Positions 1 to 8,053 of a DNA stretch of 19,894 nt are shown one piece after another. The notes under the pieces are model-generated. The model worked only from the letters and a program-made list of their open reading frames with translations. It was not told the DNA's origin and searched no databases. Within the stretch, counting starts at the first letter, position 1. Every line of letters begins with the position of its first letter. The position numbers and the translations under genes were made by a program. Location: positions 1-19,894 of the forward strand of contig DASTTF010000045.1 in NCBI GenBank assembly GCA_035760305.1, given 5' to 3'. Origin of the DNA: Nitrososphaera sp035760305 (GTDB lineage Archaea > Thermoproteota > Nitrososphaeria > Nitrososphaerales > Nitrososphaeraceae).

Positions 1-1
1 C

Positions 2-370
2 CTGATCGACGACTTTAAGCAGACTGGCATGAGGGGCCTTGTCGCGCCATTGCTCTACCAGGACTTTTCGGAGAAGAACAGCATGCACTTTGGCAACCTC
101 AACGAGGCGCAGTTCACATTGTTCTGGAGATGCTGGGAGCACAACCTGCGCGTGATCAACGACATCATCCCAATCATCATCAGGAACAAGAGCTACGGCC
201 CGGCGATGAAGGTGTTCATGGCCGCGCTCATCAAGGCAGGAACTTGGGCAATCATGCGCTACCTCCGCGGGCTTTCAAAAGAGCTGTTCAACGGCCAGCT
301 CCCGGAAGACATTGTGGAAAGGTACTCGCGCAAGAGATCAGTGACGGCCGCTGCGCCGCCGCGGCTCTAG
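2..370 (+). CDS. C-terminal part of an unidentified protein
   Basis: The frame is open from the left edge and ends with TAG at 368-370, so this is the 3' end of a gene that begins outside the window. About 122 residues are visible, rich in hydrophobic and aromatic residues (for example FTLFWRCWEH and an IIPIII stretch), with a basic, Ala/Pro-rich tail. I do not recognise the family. A C-terminal region of a membrane-associated enzyme, such as an FAD-dependent oxidoreductase, is possible but unsupported by any motif here. GC-rich third positions match the core genes to the right. The stop overlaps the stop of the convergent gene at 367-699 through a shared CTAG, which leaves no intergenic space for a terminator. 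Confidence 0.75.
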   Translation: MIDDFKQTGMRGLVAPLLYQDFSEKNSMHFGNLNEAQFTLFWRCWEHNLRVINDIIPIIIRNKSYGPAMKVFMAALIKAGTWAIMRYLRGLSKELFNGQLPEDIVERYSRKRSVTAAAPPRL

Positions 371-699
371 TCGTTCAAAGCCTTGATCGCTTCGTCGGCC
401 AGCGTCGCAAGTTTTGGCGCAAGGACGATAAAGTAGTTCTTGTCAGCGCGCTCGACTGCCGTCACCTGCTTGAACTTTTTTGTCGAAACGTCAAACTCTA
501 TCAGGCCCGTCTCGAGCTTGCCCTTTGTGTAGATCATCATCAGGATGTCGCCGGTAAGCGGCGTCAGCGGCACGATTGAAAAGATGTAGCCCTTGTACGA
601 GCTTATCGGCATCACCTGTTTCATGTATGGCGCGACGGAGACAAGGTAGAGGAAAACGTCCTCGATGGTCGCAAACTCTTCAAATTCAAACTTCATCAT
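367..699 (-). CDS. Conserved-looking small hypothetical protein, 110 aa
   Basis: This reads as a soluble alpha/beta protein starting MMKFEFEEF, with a possible beta-rich middle (YKGYIFSIVPLTP, GDILMMIYTKGK) and a C-terminal helix (LATLADEAIKALND). I see no catalytic motif and do not recognise the family. Start choice: ATG at 699 or 696. A TTTAAA box at 729-734 lies about 32 nt upstream, and GAGGT precedes the tandem ATGs, so a short leader is likely. It lies 40 nt downstream of the flavoprotein gene on the same strand. The T-run in that gap could end the upstream transcript, so the gene could be its own unit or the tail of an operon. It meets the gene at 2-370 tail to tail. Confidence 0.7.
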   Translation of the reverse strand: MMKFEFEEFATIEDVFLYLVSVAPYMKQVMPISSYKGYIFSIVPLTPLTGDILMMIYTKGKLETGLIEFDVSTKKFKQVTAVERADKNYFIVLAPKLATLADEAIKALND

Positions 700-739
700 C
701 CTAACCTCATTTGACGAAAATATAAGGCTTTAAAAAAAT

Positions 740-1582
740 CTAGCCGTACGACTCGAACTTTACGTCGTAGCTTCCGTCCTTGCGCTTGTTGCGCTCGGTG
801 ACAAAGCCCTTTGGTATCAAAAAGTCCAGCGCGCCGTCCACCGTTCCCTGCCAGCCGCAGATGTAGAACGACGTGTTCTCCGGCGTCACCTTTTCGCCCA
901 CCAGCTCTTCAAGCGGCGAGAGGTCCTTGCCCGCCTTTGGCCTGAGGAACGACTCGACCCTGCCCTTCTGTCCGCTCCACGTCCTGTTGAACCACTCCTG
1001 CGGCCTGCTGACGCTTGCGCGGTAGCGGAAGTTCCACTTGTCCTTACCCTTGTCGAGGCTCTCCTCCTCGAGCGAAGTCATGAGGTCCTTGTAGCTCAGC
1101 TCGTCTACATAGCTCGCGCCGTGCAGCACGACTATTTCGCGCGTGCTCCCCATCGCGTGCAGGTGCATAGAATACGATATGAAAGGCGCGAGGCCCGTCC
1201 CGCCGCCGATAAGAACCATCCTCCGATTGTCCGGGCTGCCGTCGTGCATCTTTTCGTTTATAGTGAAAATTCCTGTCGGCTTGACCCATAGGATTTCGTC
1301 GCCTTCCTTTTTGTTGAACAGCTCTGTAGTGAGCCTGCCGGGCACCGGCTTTCTTACCCAGCGAATAAGCAGCTCAAAGCGCTTCTTCTGCTCCGGGGCA
1401 GACGCGATGGAATAAGCCCTGCGGATTATCTTGCCCTCGCTTGGAACGTGGACGCCGAGGGTGACGAACTGACCCGCCTTAAAGTCAGGGATCGGGCCGC
1501 TGTCCGGTGTAATGTGGAAAATGCCGAGGTCTTCCTTGATTACCTGCACGTAGGTTACCTTGGCCTTGTTGTCAACTACCAT
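740..1582 (-). CDS. Ferredoxin-NADP+ reductase-type FAD/NAD(P) oxidoreductase
   Basis: This is a 280-residue protein with the two-domain layout of the ferredoxin reductase family. The N-terminal FAD-binding barrel carries RAYSIASAP (about 55-63), the RxYS motif that binds the flavin. The NAD(P) domain starts with IGGGTGLAPF (about 125-134) and ends with YICGW (about 240-244), the usual C-G motif near the nicotinamide. The C-terminus KFESYG is short. Members move electrons between NAD(P)H and ferredoxin or similar small carriers in the cytosol; in an autotrophic archaeon this would supply reduced ferredoxin or NADPH, but the partner cannot be read from sequence. The ATG at 1582 is preceded by a TATA-like box at 1607-1616. 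Other NAD(P)H-dependent flavin reductases share this fold, so the exact substrate is uncertain. Confidence 0.85.
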   Translation of the reverse strand: MVVDNKAKVTYVQVIKEDLGIFHITPDSGPIPDFKAGQFVTLGVHVPSEGKIIRRAYSIASAPEQKKRFELLIRWVRKPVPGRLTTELFNKKEGDEILWVKPTGIFTINEKMHDGSPDNRRMVLIGGGTGLAPFISYSMHLHAMGSTREIVVLHGASYVDELSYKDLMTSLEEESLDKGKDKWNFRYRASVSRPQEWFNRTWSGQKGRVESFLRPKAGKDLSPLEELVGEKVTPENTSFYICGWQGTVDGALDFLIPKGFVTERNKRKDGSYDVKFESYG

Positions 1583-1606
1583 ATGCTTGAGAAGTTCGCA
1601 AAATGG

Positions 1607-1616
1607 TAAATAAATA
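1607..1616 (-). promoter_or_regulatory. TATA-like promoter element for the flavoprotein gene
   Basis: On the minus strand the sequence reads TATTTATTTA, centred about 29 nt upstream of the ATG at 1582. This spacing fits an archaeal TATA box driving a leaderless or nearly leaderless mRNA. The opposite strand has TTTTAAT at 1673-1679, centred 28 nt upstream of the ATG at 1704, so the intergenic region carries divergent promoters. Confidence 0.5.
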
Positions 1617-1703
1617 CATTGTTAATCCCTGTTGCATAGCAGTAATCGCCTAAATGGACAAGAATAGGCAGGTTTTAATGGGATTCTGGCCGCAATTCTG
1701 CAC

Positions 1704-1994
1704 ATGGTGGACTGGTTCAAGAACGCGGGTTCTGGCGACGACGAAATAGACCAGCTGACCAAGACGATAAACGAGCACAGCGACGAGCAGAGAAAGATCA
1801 TGTCCCAGTTCAACAAGGCGATGAACAACTTTGCTGCAGAGAGATCGCTTGAAACCTGCCTTGACGCCCTTAACCTGTCGATGCAGCTGGCAAACGTCCG
1901 GGGCAAGCTGGCCGAGTCGTATGAATATTATGCGAGGATGCTCGAGCGCGAAATAACCCAGCTGCGCAGAAAGCCTAGTCAGGCACCTGGATAG
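1704..1994 (+). CDS. Small helical coiled-coil-like hypothetical protein, 96 aa
   Basis: The protein is highly charged and predicted by eye to be almost entirely helical, with heptad-like spacing in DEIDQLTKTINEHSDEQRK and in the C-terminal segment LAESYEYYARMLEREITQL. No cysteine or histidine metal motif and no membrane segment is seen. The family is unknown to me. ATG 1704 is chosen because a TTTTAAT box at 1673-1679 sits 28 nt upstream and no Shine-Dalgarno is seen, which fits leaderless initiation. The 3' end overlaps the convergent gene at 1975-2463 by 20 nt. Codon use is GC-rich like the core genes around it. Confidence 0.7.
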   Translation: MVDWFKNAGSGDDEIDQLTKTINEHSDEQRKIMSQFNKAMNNFAAERSLETCLDALNLSMQLANVRGKLAESYEYYARMLEREITQLRRKPSQAPG

Positions 1995-2463
1995 GCGCCG
2001 CCAGCTTTTTGAATTCGTCAAATACCGCATAGCCCGACCTTTGGTTCAGAAAGAGCAGGAACATCCCCTCGTCCATCAGGTTCTCGAGTGCCACGCTCAG
2101 CTCCTCCACCTTTGTCATCGGGACGTAGCACAGCGAATCCGTGACGAGCATCAGGTTCGTGCTTTCATAGTTGTCCAGCACGTCGTAGAGCATCGATTCA
2201 AGCGAGCCAAACAGGCCGATGTCGTGCCGGTCTATTCTGGGCTTGAAGTACGTGGCAATTGATTCCCCGCCTTCCCCGGTTTTAGATCCGACCAGGAGCG
2301 AGTTAAAGATCCTTTCTCCCTGGTCAAAGATCTTGTTTTCTTCCAGCTGCCCGTAGCCGTTCGACGCAAAGAACTCTTTGCAGCCCTTTATCAGCTGCCC
2401 CTCTGTCATCCAGACGCTCCTGCCCTCATTCATGCGGGCAAAGAACGTCCTCGCCGCAACCAT
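1975..2463 (-). CDS. Hypothetical protein, 162 aa
   Basis: This soluble protein begins MVAARTFFARMNEGRSVWMT and ends KLAAPIQVPD. It has alternating helices and strands, notably NLMLVTDSLCYVPMTKVEELSVALE, and no recognised motif. The reading frame is open further upstream, but that part runs antisense through the hydrolase gene at 2508-3383 and has an atypical Asp/Gly/Arg-rich composition, so I place the start at ATG 2463. TATAAAAG at 2500-2507 (minus strand) is about 40 nt upstream, giving a leader of roughly 10-15 nt. This suggests a transcript separate from the upstream isoprenoid unit, although read-through is possible. The 3' end overlaps the gene at 1704-1994 by 20 nt. Confidence 0.65.
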   Translation of the reverse strand: MVAARTFFARMNEGRSVWMTEGQLIKGCKEFFASNGYGQLEENKIFDQGERIFNSLLVGSKTGEGGESIATYFKPRIDRHDIGLFGSLESMLYDVLDNYESTNLMLVTDSLCYVPMTKVEELSVALENLMDEGMFLLFLNQRSGYAVFDEFKKLAAPIQVPD

Positions 2464-2507
2464 CCGCGTCAAGCCAGTCTTGTCATCATCTGACTTGTGT
2501 ATAAAAG

Positions 2508-3383
2508 CTACTGGAACACTATGCGGTTCCTTATCGCGCCCAGCTTTTCTATCGTTATTTCCACCACGTCGCCGTCCTTGAGGTATTTCGGCTCCTTCAT
2601 CGACATCGCCACTCCCGCCGGCGTGCCTGTCGATATGATGTCGCCCGGCTCGAGTGTCATCGTCTTGCTCAGCGCGGAAATTATCCTCCTGATCGGGATC
2701 ACCATGTTGGAGCTGGATGAATTCTGCCGGACCTCGCTGTTCACCTTGGTCGTTATCTTGAGGTTCTGCGGGTCTCCCACTTCGTCCTTTGTGGTTATCC
2801 ACGGGCCGCAGGGTGCGAACGTGTCGATTCCTTTGCCGCGCGTGAACTGCTTATCCTTGAACTGGATGTCGCGGGCCGAAACGTCGTGCAGGATCATGTA
2901 GCCAAACACAGAGTCGAGCGAGTTTTCCTCCGCCACCTTTTTCGTCTCCTTGCCGATCACGACTGCGAGCTCGGCTTCGTAGTCAAGACGCGTCACAAAC
3001 GATGGGCAGATCACGTCCTTGAACGGATCGTTGAGCGCGGTCCGTGGCTTCATGAATATCACCGGCTCGTCAGACGGCGTAAGCCCTGCGTCGCGGGCGT
3101 GGTCGTAATAGTTGAATGCAAGGCAGATTATTTTCGGCGGGTTTGGTATCGGCGCCAAAAGCTCGAAGTCGGTCACCTTGTGGCCGTATTTCAGCTTGCC
3201 TTTGTGCTGCCGGACTTCGTCGAGCCAGCCCCTGAACATGAAATCCTTAATGTTCGGAGGGACAGGTATCCCTGCCTGCTGCTGTATTTCCGCCTTTGTG
3301 ACAATGGACTTGCCGTCGTCGGAAATAATGCCATACGTTTCTTTTACCCTGCTGTCCTTTATTCTTGCTACCTTCATTGCCAT
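2508..3383 (-). CDS. Fumarylacetoacetate hydrolase (FAH) family protein
   Basis: A 291-residue protein with the C-terminal catalytic fold of the FAH superfamily. Visible motifs are CLAFNYYDHARDAG (about 87-100), IFMKPRTALNDP (109-120), LDYEAELAVVIGK (133-145) with the metal-binding Glu136 and Glu138, HDVSARDIQ (166-174) with the likely third ligand Asp167, and the late GDIISTGTPAGVA loop. Family members bind Mg2+ or Mn2+ and cleave or decarboxylate 2-oxo acids (acylpyruvase, oxaloacetate decarboxylase, hydroxyheptadienedioate isomerase); the substrate cannot be chosen from sequence. It directly abuts the gltX stop codon with no gap, so it is probably the last gene of the isoprenoid/gltX transcript. 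ATG 3383 is preceded by AGGT; ATG 3377 is an alternative. Confidence 0.85.
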   Translation of the reverse strand: MAMKVARIKDSRVKETYGIISDDGKSIVTKAEIQQQAGIPVPPNIKDFMFRGWLDEVRQHKGKLKYGHKVTDFELLAPIPNPPKIICLAFNYYDHARDAGLTPSDEPVIFMKPRTALNDPFKDVICPSFVTRLDYEAELAVVIGKETKKVAEENSLDSVFGYMILHDVSARDIQFKDKQFTRGKGIDTFAPCGPWITTKDEVGDPQNLKITTKVNSEVRQNSSSSNMVIPIRRIISALSKTMTLEPGDIISTGTPAGVAMSMKEPKYLKDGDVVEITIEKLGAIRNRIVFQ

Positions 3384-5108
3384 TTACCTGTGAGTCATTA
3401 TTGCGGTTTTGTCGTCGTCAATCCTGCAGAACCCAAATCTCACGAACTGGACCCGTGCATCCGGCTTGAGGCCGGACACGAAAGATTCTGCAAAACCCCG
3501 CGCAATTTCGAGGCTGTTCGTATTGTACTCTTCACCTACGTAGAGCGCCTTGGGAATCAATACCTTGTACTCAACTATATCATTCTTTGCAATCCACTGT
3601 ATCTTCTGCATGGACTGCCTGATCTCGTCCCCCCCGACCTCGGCGGTTATCATGTGCGAGTCGACGCCGGTTATCCTGATGTTGGACAGCTCGATGAGTC
3701 GTATCTCGTCGCCTGCCTTGAGGCTGGCCGCGTCGTCGCCGGCGATGTAGAACCGATCCCCGGCCTTTACCCTCCTCGTCCCAAGGCTTACGTTCGTGGG
3801 GTGGTTCTTTAGCACCACCTCCGCTTCCCGGGCACCCTTGATATGGACTTCTACGGGGTTTTTCACAAAGAACAGCCTTGGCGACACTGGGTCGATTATC
3901 TTACGATTGAACGCTTCCAGGCTTTCAAAAGGCGGCTTTGTCTCTGCAAGCGTAAAGCCAAGCGACAGCACGAACTTGCGTATGGCCTCCGGAACAAAGC
4001 CCCGCCTCTTGAAGGCGGCGAGCGTCGGGAGCCGCGGGTCATCCCAGCTCTTTATCGTGCCGTTGTCTATCAGCGGCCTTATCTTCCTCTTTGAAACCGG
4101 GACGCCTTCAAACTCTAGCCGCGAAAACTCGATAAGATAGGGCTTCCTCAGCTGCAGCCTTTCAAGTATCGCAAAGTACAGCGCGTTGCGGAGCTCGTAT
4201 TCTTTTGTCCGCATGGCGTGCGTCACGCCGTCGATGCTGTCCTCTATAGGCGCGGCAAAGTCGTACGTCGGCCAGACGCGAACCTTGGTGCCCAGCCTCG
4301 GGTGGTCGCCTTCCACTATCCTGAAAAGCGCCGGGTCGCGCATCGCGGTGTTCTGGTCGGCCATGTCGCCCTTGAAGCGCACGATGGCTTCGTTCAGGCC
4401 GTACGAGCCGCCAAACATTTTCCCGGCCCTCTCAAGCGCAGTAGAGTGATCCCGCCTGCACTCGCACGGCAGCCCCTTTGCCCGCAGGTCCCGTATCCTG
4501 TCCTGGCTGCAGGTGCACACGTACGCGCCGCCCAGCTCGATCAATTTCCTGCCGTAGCTTTGCAGAAGCTCGATGTCGTCTGAAGTGTTCTTTACAACGT
4601 CCGGCTTTACTCCAAGCCACTCCAGCCCCTTTGCGATGGCGTCATAGTATTCCAGCTTTTCCTTGAGCGGGTTGGTGTCGTCAAAGCGCAAAATCAACTT
4701 GCCGCCGTACATGCGGGCGTACTCTTCGTCAATTATCGCCGCCTTTGCGTGGCCGATGTGCGGGTAGCCGTTTGGCTCCGGTGGGAACCGGGTGACGACC
4801 TTGCCCTGCACGGCCCCTTCAAGCGGCGGCAATTTCAGCTGCTGCTCTGTGGCAGGTTTCTTGGCTGCCATTTCTCCCGGCGCGAGCTCTTCCAATAGCG
4901 ACTTTTGCTCTGCCAGTGGCATCGCGTTTATTTTCTGCACTATTGCCTTGATCTCGGGCATCAGCGCCTTTATCTGGCCGCGGAGTTCCGGCCTCGAGCC
5001 GGCGACCTTGGCGACCACGGCGTCGGCCTGCGCCCGGCCGTCGTGCTCGACAGAGTTTTTGAGCGCGATTACCCTGACGATCTTCTCGGTGTCCGCGTCA
5101 ACCGGCAA
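3384..5108 (-). CDS. gltX: Glutamyl-tRNA synthetase, archaeal type
   Basis: A 574-residue class I aminoacyl-tRNA synthetase of the archaeal/eukaryotic GluRS type. An alpha-helical N-terminal extension (about 1-100) precedes the Rossmann catalytic core. Motifs are RFPPEPNGYPHIGHAKAA, with HIGH at 117-120, and VSKRK at 338-342 standing for KMSKS. Four cysteines in CTC (198-200) and CEC (215-217) suggest a zinc site. The C-terminal half is beta-rich, as expected for the anticodon-binding domain. It charges tRNA-Glu; in archaea this enzyme usually also misacylates tRNA-Gln for amidation by GatDE. The start is TTG 5108: the idsA stop TAA lies 3 nt upstream in the same frame, which rules out a longer protein, and GGCAGGAG lies about 10 nt before the TTG. 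Confidence 0.93.
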   Translation of the reverse strand: MPVDADTEKIVRVIALKNSVEHDGRAQADAVVAKVAGSRPELRGQIKALMPEIKAIVQKINAMPLAEQKSLLEELAPGEMAAKKPATEQQLKLPPLEGAVQGKVVTRFPPEPNGYPHIGHAKAAIIDEEYARMYGGKLILRFDDTNPLKEKLEYYDAIAKGLEWLGVKPDVVKNTSDDIELLQSYGRKLIELGGAYVCTCSQDRIRDLRAKGLPCECRRDHSTALERAGKMFGGSYGLNEAIVRFKGDMADQNTAMRDPALFRIVEGDHPRLGTKVRVWPTYDFAAPIEDSIDGVTHAMRTKEYELRNALYFAILERLQLRKPYLIEFSRLEFEGVPVSKRKIRPLIDNGTIKSWDDPRLPTLAAFKRRGFVPEAIRKFVLSLGFTLAETKPPFESLEAFNRKIIDPVSPRLFFVKNPVEVHIKGAREAEVVLKNHPTNVSLGTRRVKAGDRFYIAGDDAASLKAGDEIRLIELSNIRITGVDSHMITAEVGGDEIRQSMQKIQWIAKNDIVEYKVLIPKALYVGEEYNTNSLEIARGFAESFVSGLKPDARVQFVRFGFCRIDDDKTAIMTHR

Positions 5109-5111
5109 GTG

Positions 5112-6119
5112 TTACAGACTCCTGCCAACTACAAAATCTGCCGAAAACTGGAGCGATCTTCTGGCGTCAGAGTCGCCGTAGCCTCCTATCGACTTTAGCG
5201 CGTCGTTCATGTATTTTCTTGCCTCGTTTCTCACGTCCTGCTCTATCCCAATGTCAGAGATGACCCTTACCGCCTCCTTGATGTCCGCGCTCGAGGCGGC
5301 CTTTGAGCCAAACACTCTGAGGATCTTGTCCCGGTCCTTGTCCTTGGAATTGTTCAGTGCGAGAAGTATCGGGTACGTCTTTTTGCCTTCCCTGATGTCG
5401 TTGCCTGCTGCCTTGCCTGTCAGCTTGGGGTCGCCCACCACGCCTATGAGGTCGTCGACGAGCTGGAAGGCAATGCCAATGTTCCTGCCAAATGAAGAAA
5501 GGTTTTCGACGTCCCGGCTGGTGTGGTTTGGAGCGGAAAGCGCGCCCAGCGCGCACGAAACTTCAAAGAGCGCGGCGGTCTTTTTGCCAATCATCTTGAC
5601 ATAGTCTGGCTCCTTTGGGATCTTGCTGCCCGACGCAAACCCAATGTCCGTGGCCTGGCCTTCGCAGATCTCGGTGCACGCCCTTGAAAGCTGCGCCGCC
5701 ATGTCGGCGATGTCGCTGTCGGGAATGCCGACCTTCCTGCCGTTGAACGTAAGGAGCTCGAACGACTTTGAAAACAGGATGTCGCCGGCAAGTATCGCAA
5801 GCGGCATGCCGTAATACCGGTGGACGGTTGCGGTGCCGTGCCGCATTTCGTCGTTGTCCATGATGTCGTCGTGCACGAGAGTAAAGTTGTGCACGAGCTC
5901 GACTGCGGCTGCCGCCGGCAGCGCCCTCTTTACGGTGCCGCCAAGCATTTCGCAGCTCTTGATCACCATGAACGGCCGCAGGCGCTTGCCTCCTGTACGT
6001 ATCAGGTGCGAGGACGCCTGGTACAGCTCTTTTGGCTTGCCTTCAAGCGAACGGAGGATAAATTCATTCACGGTAGAAGCATAAGATTCCAGCTCGCTTT
6101 TGATGCTGCTTGCCTTCAT
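5112..6119 (-). CDS. idsA: Geranylgeranyl diphosphate synthase (trans-polyprenyl synthase)
   Basis: A 335-residue all-helical prenyl elongase. GGKRLRPF (43-50) holds the basic residues that bind IPP. The first aspartate-rich motif is DDIMD (84-88) and the second begins QLVDDLIGV (219-227). Phe79, five residues before the first motif, is the position that limits chain length in archaeal GGPP synthases (Phe77 in the Sulfolobus acidocaldarius enzyme), so C20 product is predicted. The enzyme condenses DMAPP with three IPP units in the cytosol to make the precursor of archaeal ether lipids. Its ATG overlaps the fni stop codon (ATGA), which indicates translational coupling. Farnesyl or longer-chain specificity is possible but less likely. 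Confidence 0.92.
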   Translation of the reverse strand: MKASSIKSELESYASTVNEFILRSLEGKPKELYQASSHLIRTGGKRLRPFMVIKSCEMLGGTVKRALPAAAAVELVHNFTLVHDDIMDNDEMRHGTATVHRYYGMPLAILAGDILFSKSFELLTFNGRKVGIPDSDIADMAAQLSRACTEICEGQATDIGFASGSKIPKEPDYVKMIGKKTAALFEVSCALGALSAPNHTSRDVENLSSFGRNIGIAFQLVDDLIGVVGDPKLTGKAAGNDIREGKKTYPILLALNNSKDKDRDKILRVFGSKAASSADIKEAVRVISDIGIEQDVRNEARKYMNDALKSIGGYGDSDARRSLQFSADFVVGRSL

Positions 6120-7207
6120 GTACGGCTACTAACCTCCTGTGCTAGCGCTCCTGTCAATATATATCTTGAGCTGGCAAGCGCGCCGACGTTCCTGGCGCCG
6201 ACCAGGAACATCGTGCTCTTTAGCTCCGCAAGGATTGTGTCGGCAAACGCGAACAGGTTTTCGCGCGACTGCGCGGCCGCGCGCAGGAACGGGTACGCCA
6301 TCGCCGCCATGCTGGCACCAAGCGCGATGCACTTTGCGACTTCAAGGCCGTTCCGCAGGCCGCCTGACGCGACGAGCGGCAGCTTTACGGCTCTCCGCGC
6401 CTCTATCAGGCTGGCTGCCGTCGGGATGCCCCAGTCCCAGAACATCTCGCCGAGGTGGCGCTTCAGGCCGTCGTTCATTGCCTCCGCCCTCAGCTTTTCA
6501 ACCCCGGCCCAGCTCGTCCCGCCGGCGCCGGCGACGTTGATTGCAGCTACCCCGGCGATCTCTAGCTTTATCGCGACTTCCTTTGAAATTCCCGCCCCGA
6601 CTTCCTTGACGATCACCGGCACGTCTATCGTCTTTGCAAGATCGGAAATCTTGGCAAGCACCCCCTTGTAGCGCGGCTCGCCCTCTGGCTGCACTAGCTC
6701 TTGCAGCGGGTTCAGGTGCACCACCAGAGCGTTTGCCTTTATCATTTTCACTATCTTTCTTGCTTCGTCTATCGTCAGGCCTTTTGCGAGCTGCGCGCCG
6801 CCAATGTTTGCGATCAGGAACGCGTTTGGCGCGTTCTTTCTCGCTATTGAATATGTGGCGGCGAGCTCTTCGCTCTTCAGGCCGGCCCTCTGGCTTCCAA
6901 GGCCCATGCCAAAGCCGTACTTTTCTGCCAGCTCGCCCAGCCTGCCGTTGATGACTGTGGCTTCGTCGGTGCCGCCTGTCATCGAGTCGATTATTATCGG
7001 CGCAGAGAACTTTTTGCCAAGGAACTTGGTCGAAGTATCAATGTCGTCATAGTCGAGCTCGGGCAGCGCGTTGTGCACTAGCTTCACATATTCTAAATAG
7101 GTCGAAGTAGTCTTTGCCTGCACGTTTTTCTGGAGAGGTATGTCTATGCCGTCCCTTTTGCGCTGCTTTATCATCTCAATGTCAGAAGGCACGTCGGCGT
7201 CGGGCAA
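6116..7207 (-). CDS. fni: Type 2 isopentenyl-diphosphate delta-isomerase (FMN-dependent)
   Basis: A 363-residue TIM-barrel flavoprotein of the Fni/IDI-2 family, interconverting IPP and DMAPP with reduced FMN. Visible motifs are the N-terminal QRKRDGI (15-21), DSMTGGT (74-80), GLGSQR (102-107), the HLNPLQE segment carrying the acidic metal-binding residue, VIVKEVGAGIS, the GAGGTSW phosphate loop and ASGGLRNG near the C-terminus. I choose TTG at 7207 because a strong AGGAGG lies about 10 nt upstream, one base after the ipk stop. ATG at 7174 (residue 12) would still keep the conserved RK segment but has no ribosome binding site. It sits between the enzyme that makes IPP and the one that uses IPP plus DMAPP. 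Confidence 0.93.
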   Translation of the reverse strand: MPDADVPSDIEMIKQRKRDGIDIPLQKNVQAKTTSTYLEYVKLVHNALPELDYDDIDTSTKFLGKKFSAPIIIDSMTGGTDEATVINGRLGELAEKYGFGMGLGSQRAGLKSEELAATYSIARKNAPNAFLIANIGGAQLAKGLTIDEARKIVKMIKANALVVHLNPLQELVQPEGEPRYKGVLAKISDLAKTIDVPVIVKEVGAGISKEVAIKLEIAGVAAINVAGAGGTSWAGVEKLRAEAMNDGLKRHLGEMFWDWGIPTAASLIEARRAVKLPLVASGGLRNGLEVAKCIALGASMAAMAYPFLRAAAQSRENLFAFADTILAELKSTMFLVGARNVGALASSRYILTGALAQEVSSRT

Positions 7208-7208
7208 A

Positions 7209-7985
7209 CTATTTCCTGCCTCCTTTTACGAGGGTGCCTGTTTTTAACCTGCCTTCTATGGCCTCTGCAATGCGCTCCGGCACGAGCCCGTTTACCATCA
7301 ACACGTCCATTCCGCGGGATGCAATCTTAAATGCTTCTGTGACCTTTCTCTGCATCCCGCCAGTCACGTCGGCGCCCGGCCCTTTTGAAAAGGCAATCGA
7401 TTTTTTGCCTGCCACCCGTATTTCTGGCAGCAGCTCTTTGCGTTCCATGTCGTTGTAGATCCCGTCGACGTTGGTCGCAAACACCACCCTTGACGGCCGC
7501 AGCACTTTTGCCAAGATTGTCATGAGCGCGTCGCCGGACAGGATGGAGTATTTCGCGCCTCCCATATGCACGACGTCGCCAAACGTCACCGGCAGCGCCT
7601 TTGACCGGGCCATCATGTAGACTTGCTTTATCTTTGCCGCGATCGGCCTGTGGCCCGCCGTGAACACGGACGGCGGCATGCCGTACGGGTTGAGCCCCGC
7701 CCTTATCATCGAGTTGACGATTGTCTGGTTGAGCGCGACCATCGATTCATGGACAACGGCAACCCCGTGGGCGTCATAGCTGGCCGGCTTTGTGTGCATG
7801 TCGTATTTTGTCGACCAGTAGTGGCCGAACGAGCCGCCGCCGTGCACGATTATTGTAGGCACGTCCACTTGCGTCAGGACGCGCGAAATGCCGTCTATGG
7901 CGGTGGCGTTGGCTGCAAGCGGCCTGTCTTTGAACGTGACAACCGAGCCGCCCAGCTTTATCAGGGCAAGTTTCTGCAATAGCAA
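7209..7985 (-). CDS. ipk: Isopentenyl phosphate kinase
   Basis: A 258-residue amino acid kinase-fold protein. The N-terminal IKLGGS (9-14) forms the nucleotide phosphate loop. IIVHGGGSFGH (45-55) carries the histidine (His55) that marks IPK and stabilises the transferred phosphate. Further conserved parts are GDVVHMGG, ILSGDALM and the KGPGADVTGGM segment. It phosphorylates isopentenyl phosphate to IPP in the archaeal variant of the mevalonate pathway. No ATG is available: the frame offers TTG at 7985 and TTG at 7979. A TTTAAA box at 8005-8010 predicts transcription starting near 7980-7984, so one of these TTGs, probably leaderless, begins the protein. First gene of the five-gene unit. Confidence 0.92.
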   Translation of the reverse strand: MLLQKLALIKLGGSVVTFKDRPLAANATAIDGISRVLTQVDVPTIIVHGGGSFGHYWSTKYDMHTKPASYDAHGVAVVHESMVALNQTIVNSMIRAGLNPYGMPPSVFTAGHRPIAAKIKQVYMMARSKALPVTFGDVVHMGGAKYSILSGDALMTILAKVLRPSRVVFATNVDGIYNDMERKELLPEIRVAGKKSIAFSKGPGADVTGGMQRKVTEAFKIASRGMDVLMVNGLVPERIAEAIEGRLKTGTLVKGGRK

Positions 7986-8004
7986 GCGTACTTTTCGGAG
8001 CGGA

Positions 8005-8010
8005 TTTAAA
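8005..8010 (-). promoter_or_regulatory. TATA-like box for the isoprenoid operon
   Basis: TTTAAA (palindromic, active here for the minus strand) lies 20-30 nt upstream of the two candidate TTG starts of ipk. No other good TATA-like element is seen between the genes of the unit, which are spaced 0-3 nt or overlap, so this box probably drives all five genes. Confidence 0.5.
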
Positions 8011-8053
8011 GTTTGATATGAAAAATGAGGGTGGGCACGCCCCGCGTGTTGCC

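Noticed and set aside
2464..2802. Upstream extension of the 1975-2463 frame by 113 residues
   Set aside because: It lies antisense inside the FAH-family gene, has an odd Asp/Gly/Arg-rich composition, and a TATA-like box supports the shorter start.
3112..5198. Several long plus-strand ORFs opposite the hydrolase, gltX and idsA
   Set aside because: Typical shadow frames of GC-rich genes; the minus-strand proteins carry clear family motifs.
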